Below are positions 44,761-46,098 of a stretch of 46,098 nucleotides of DNA, one piece after another. Each line of letters opens with the position of its first letter. Position 1 is the first letter of the stretch. Where the stretch lies: assembly GCF_003148685.1 (NCBI RefSeq), contig NZ_QGGR01000030.1, positions 70,434 to 116,531 on the forward strand, given 5' to 3'. The stretch is from Actinoplanes xinjiangensis. Its GTDB lineage: Bacteria > Actinomycetota > Actinomycetes > Mycobacteriales > Micromonosporaceae. A program made the translations under genes and the position numbers. The notes below the pieces were generated by a model. The model was not told where the DNA came from and ran no database searches. It saw nothing but the letters and a program-made list of their open reading frames with translations.

Positions 44761-45750
44761 ATGCCTTCCGCTCAACTCGTAGACGCCCAGGCCGTGACCA
44801 GGGCGCTCGCGCACGCCATCACCGCGGCGAGCCACGCGCCGTCGATCCACAACACCCAACCGTGGCGGTGGCGGGCGCACGGCGATCACCTCGAGCTGTT
44901 CCTCGACGAGAGCCGGACCCTGGCCGTCACCGACCCGGACCTCCGTCTGGCGATCCTGAGCTGCGGCGCCGCACTGCACCACGCCCTGGTCAGCCTCGCC
45001 GCGGACGGCCGGCACGCCACCGTTACCCGGTTGCCCGACAAGGCGGAAACCACGCATCTCGCCACGGTATGTGTCGATGCCCGGATCCCGGTCGAGGCTT
45101 CGGCTGTCCGGCACCTGGAGACCATCGCGCTGCGGCACACCGACCGCCGGCCGGTGCAGAGCGCCGCGATCGACGCACAGAAACTCGGTTCGATCGCCGC
45201 CGCAGCCGAGTCGCAGAACACGTCGCTGCACGTGCTGCGCCCACGCCAACTCTTCGATCTGGTCGCCGCCACGGATCACGCCCAGACGATCGAGTCCGAG
45301 GACGAGGCCTGGCAGGCGGAGATGAACCACTGGACCGGCGATGACCACACTCTCGGCACCGGCATCCCGGACACCGTCATCGCCCGGGAGACGTCGCAGA
45401 CGACGCCCGGACGCGAGTTCGGTCATCCCGGCAGGATGGCCATCGCGGACACACACCACCGGACGGCGGTCTTCGCGATCCTCTACGGCCCCGGTGACGA
45501 TGATCTCGACTGGTTGCGGGCCGGGGAGGCCCTGTCCGCGGCTTGGCTCAAGGCCACCGAGCTCGGCCTCTCGGTCGTACCGTTGAGCGTCACCATCGAG
45601 GTCACCGTCACCCGCGAAGCCGTCCGGCAGCTGTTGTCCGGCCCCGGCCATCCGTACCTCGTCCTGCGGTTCGGTGTCCCCGACGGCGACGGCGCCTGCC
45701 CGCCGCGCACGCCTCGCCTGCCGGCCGAGCGAACCGTCGAACAGCCATGA
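44761..45750 (+). CDS. Acg-like FMN-binding nitroreductase-family protein
   Basis: The 329-residue product has GAGGAG 7 bp before the ATG. 'ALAHAITAASHAPSIHNTQPWRW' is the nitroreductase opening, followed by 'LELFLDESRTLAVTDPDLRLAILSCGAALHHALVSLA' and 'LRHTDRRPVQ', then the second half-domain 'WLRAGEALSAAWLKATELGLSVVPLS' and 'HPYLVLRFGVPDG'. The double-domain layout and the SIHNTQPW and RxxDRR motifs match the Acg family (Rv2032 and Rv3131 of M. tuberculosis), which bind FMN under a lid and are induced by DosR. They lack the strong reductase activity of classical nitroreductases. The stop overlaps a 28-residue ORF. Confidence 0.93.
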   Translation: MPSAQLVDAQAVTRALAHAITAASHAPSIHNTQPWRWRAHGDHLELFLDESRTLAVTDPDLRLAILSCGAALHHALVSLAADGRHATVTRLPDKAETTHLATVCVDARIPVEASAVRHLETIALRHTDRRPVQSAAIDAQKLGSIAAAAESQNTSLHVLRPRQLFDLVAATDHAQTIESEDEAWQAEMNHWTGDDHTLGTGIPDTVIARETSQTTPGREFGHPGRMAIADTHHRTAVFAILYGPGDDDLDWLRAGEALSAAWLKATELGLSVVPLSVTIEVTVTREAVRQLLSGPGHPYLVLRFGVPDGDGACPPRTPRLPAERTVEQP

Positions 45751-45833
45751 CACGGCGAGGACTGTCGCGGTCCGCCCGCCGGGGCGGGCGGACCGCGAAC
45801 GCCGCCGGCAACAGCAGCAGGCGCACGCGATGA
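45747..45833 (+). CDS. 28-residue basic ORF linking Acg-like and ATPase genes
   Basis: ATG at 45747 lies in an ATGA with the Acg-like stop, and its own TGA (45831-45833) forms an ATGA with the ATPase start, so it bridges the two genes by coupled overlaps at both ends. The peptide is 'MTRRGLSRSARRGGRTANAA' followed by Arg/Ser-rich sequence. It may be a real small protein or only a translated leader that carries ribosomes to the ATPase start, which has little ribosome site of its own. Confidence 0.4.
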   Translation: MTRRGLSRSARRGGRTANAAGNSSRRTR

Positions 45834-46098
45834 CGCCGATCACCGAACCCGCGCACCCCAACGGGCCGATGGGCACCACCACCGTCGACGAACCGCCGCC
45901 GGTGGCGACGCCCGGAGGGCTCTCCTCCGCGCTAGCGGCGGACCTACTGGCGCGCGACGGCGGCAACGTGCTGCCGGTCCGCCGGCCTCCGCCGTTGTGG
46001 CGCCGGGTCGTGTCGCAACTGCGGGATCCGCTCGTGCTGGTCCTGCTGGCCGCCGCCGGTTTCACGCTGGCCACGGCCGACTTCACCGACGCGTCGGT
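45830..46098 (+). CDS. Second P-type cation ATPase, N-terminal part, cut by window edge
   Basis: Ninety codons are visible before the right edge. After a Pro-rich start, 'GGLSSALAADLLARDGGNVL' is the cation-ATPase N-terminal domain, and 'PPPLWRRVVSQLRDPLVLVL' followed by 'LAAAGFTLATADFTDA' is the first membrane helix, closely paralleling the ATPase at 37016-39757 ('GLAGREAARRTVVYGANELA' and 'LAQFTQPLAILLAVAAGLAW'). No stop occurs before the end. It is therefore a second pump of the same class, on the other strand of the same cluster. Confidence 0.8.
   Translation, partial: MTPITEPAHPNGPMGTTTVDEPPPVATPGGLSSALAADLLARDGGNVLPVRRPPPLWRRVVSQLRDPLVLVLLAAAGFTLATADFTDAS

Overview
The window is very GC-rich (about 70% or more, with G/C at most third codon positions), uses GTG starts and ATGA start/stop overlaps freely, and carries families typical of actinomycetes. 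Among these are a giant 'lonely-Cys'-type protein, proteins resembling type VII secretion-associated families, a secreted RHS protein, an Acg-like flavoprotein and a deazaflavin-dependent nitroreductase. A filamentous actinomycete, plausibly of the Micromonosporaceae (Actinoplanes-like), is my inference. No rRNA, tRNA or CRISPR array was seen.

Region 1 (1-23639, plus strand) is one system. It opens inside a giant gene whose start lies to the left; more than 5,680 residues are visible. These comprise an N-terminal region that looks like a GT-A-type nucleotide-sugar domain, one clear His/Cys caspase-like module, coiled coils, a long beta-rich region, and about ten further degenerate copies of the caspase-like module. 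Only three of the eleven modules keep both the His and the Cys. A tightly coupled operon follows with two paralogous families in the order A1-B1-B2-B3-A2-A3, a hairpin terminator, then A4 coupled to a Skp1-type (GT60-like) GlcNAc-transferase. Family B resembles proteins annotated as type VII secretion-associated; family A I cannot name. My hypothesis is a secreted or surface giant effector with its own adaptor set and a protein glycosyltransferase.

Region 2 (23846-33412, minus strand) is a second secreted-effector operon. It encodes a 2,312-residue RHS/YD-repeat protein with a signal peptide and a short toxin-like C-terminus, a 109-residue candidate immunity protein overlapping it by 4 bp, a subtilisin-family protease, and a Tat-type DyP peroxidase overlapping the protease by 4 bp.

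Region 3 (33413-36203) is accessory and partly decayed. It holds a small lipoprotein with a leaderless-type promoter, a 5'-truncated DDE transposase, a frameshifted HAD-hydrolase fragment, and a secreted protein made of two almost identical 139-residue repeats whose last codons were removed by a one-base insertion.

Region 4 (36204-46098) is a stress/hypoxia-type cluster of the kind seen in DosR regulons. The minus strand carries DoxX, a universal stress protein, a P-type ATPase and a Ddn-like nitroreductase. Divergent from it on the plus strand are a slipin (SPFH) protein, phosphoketolase, an Acg-like nitroreductase, a 28-residue ORF and the start of a second P-type ATPase that runs off the right edge. 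The divergent intergenic region contains the same roughly 50-bp module twice, in inverted orientation, each copy facing its own transcription unit.
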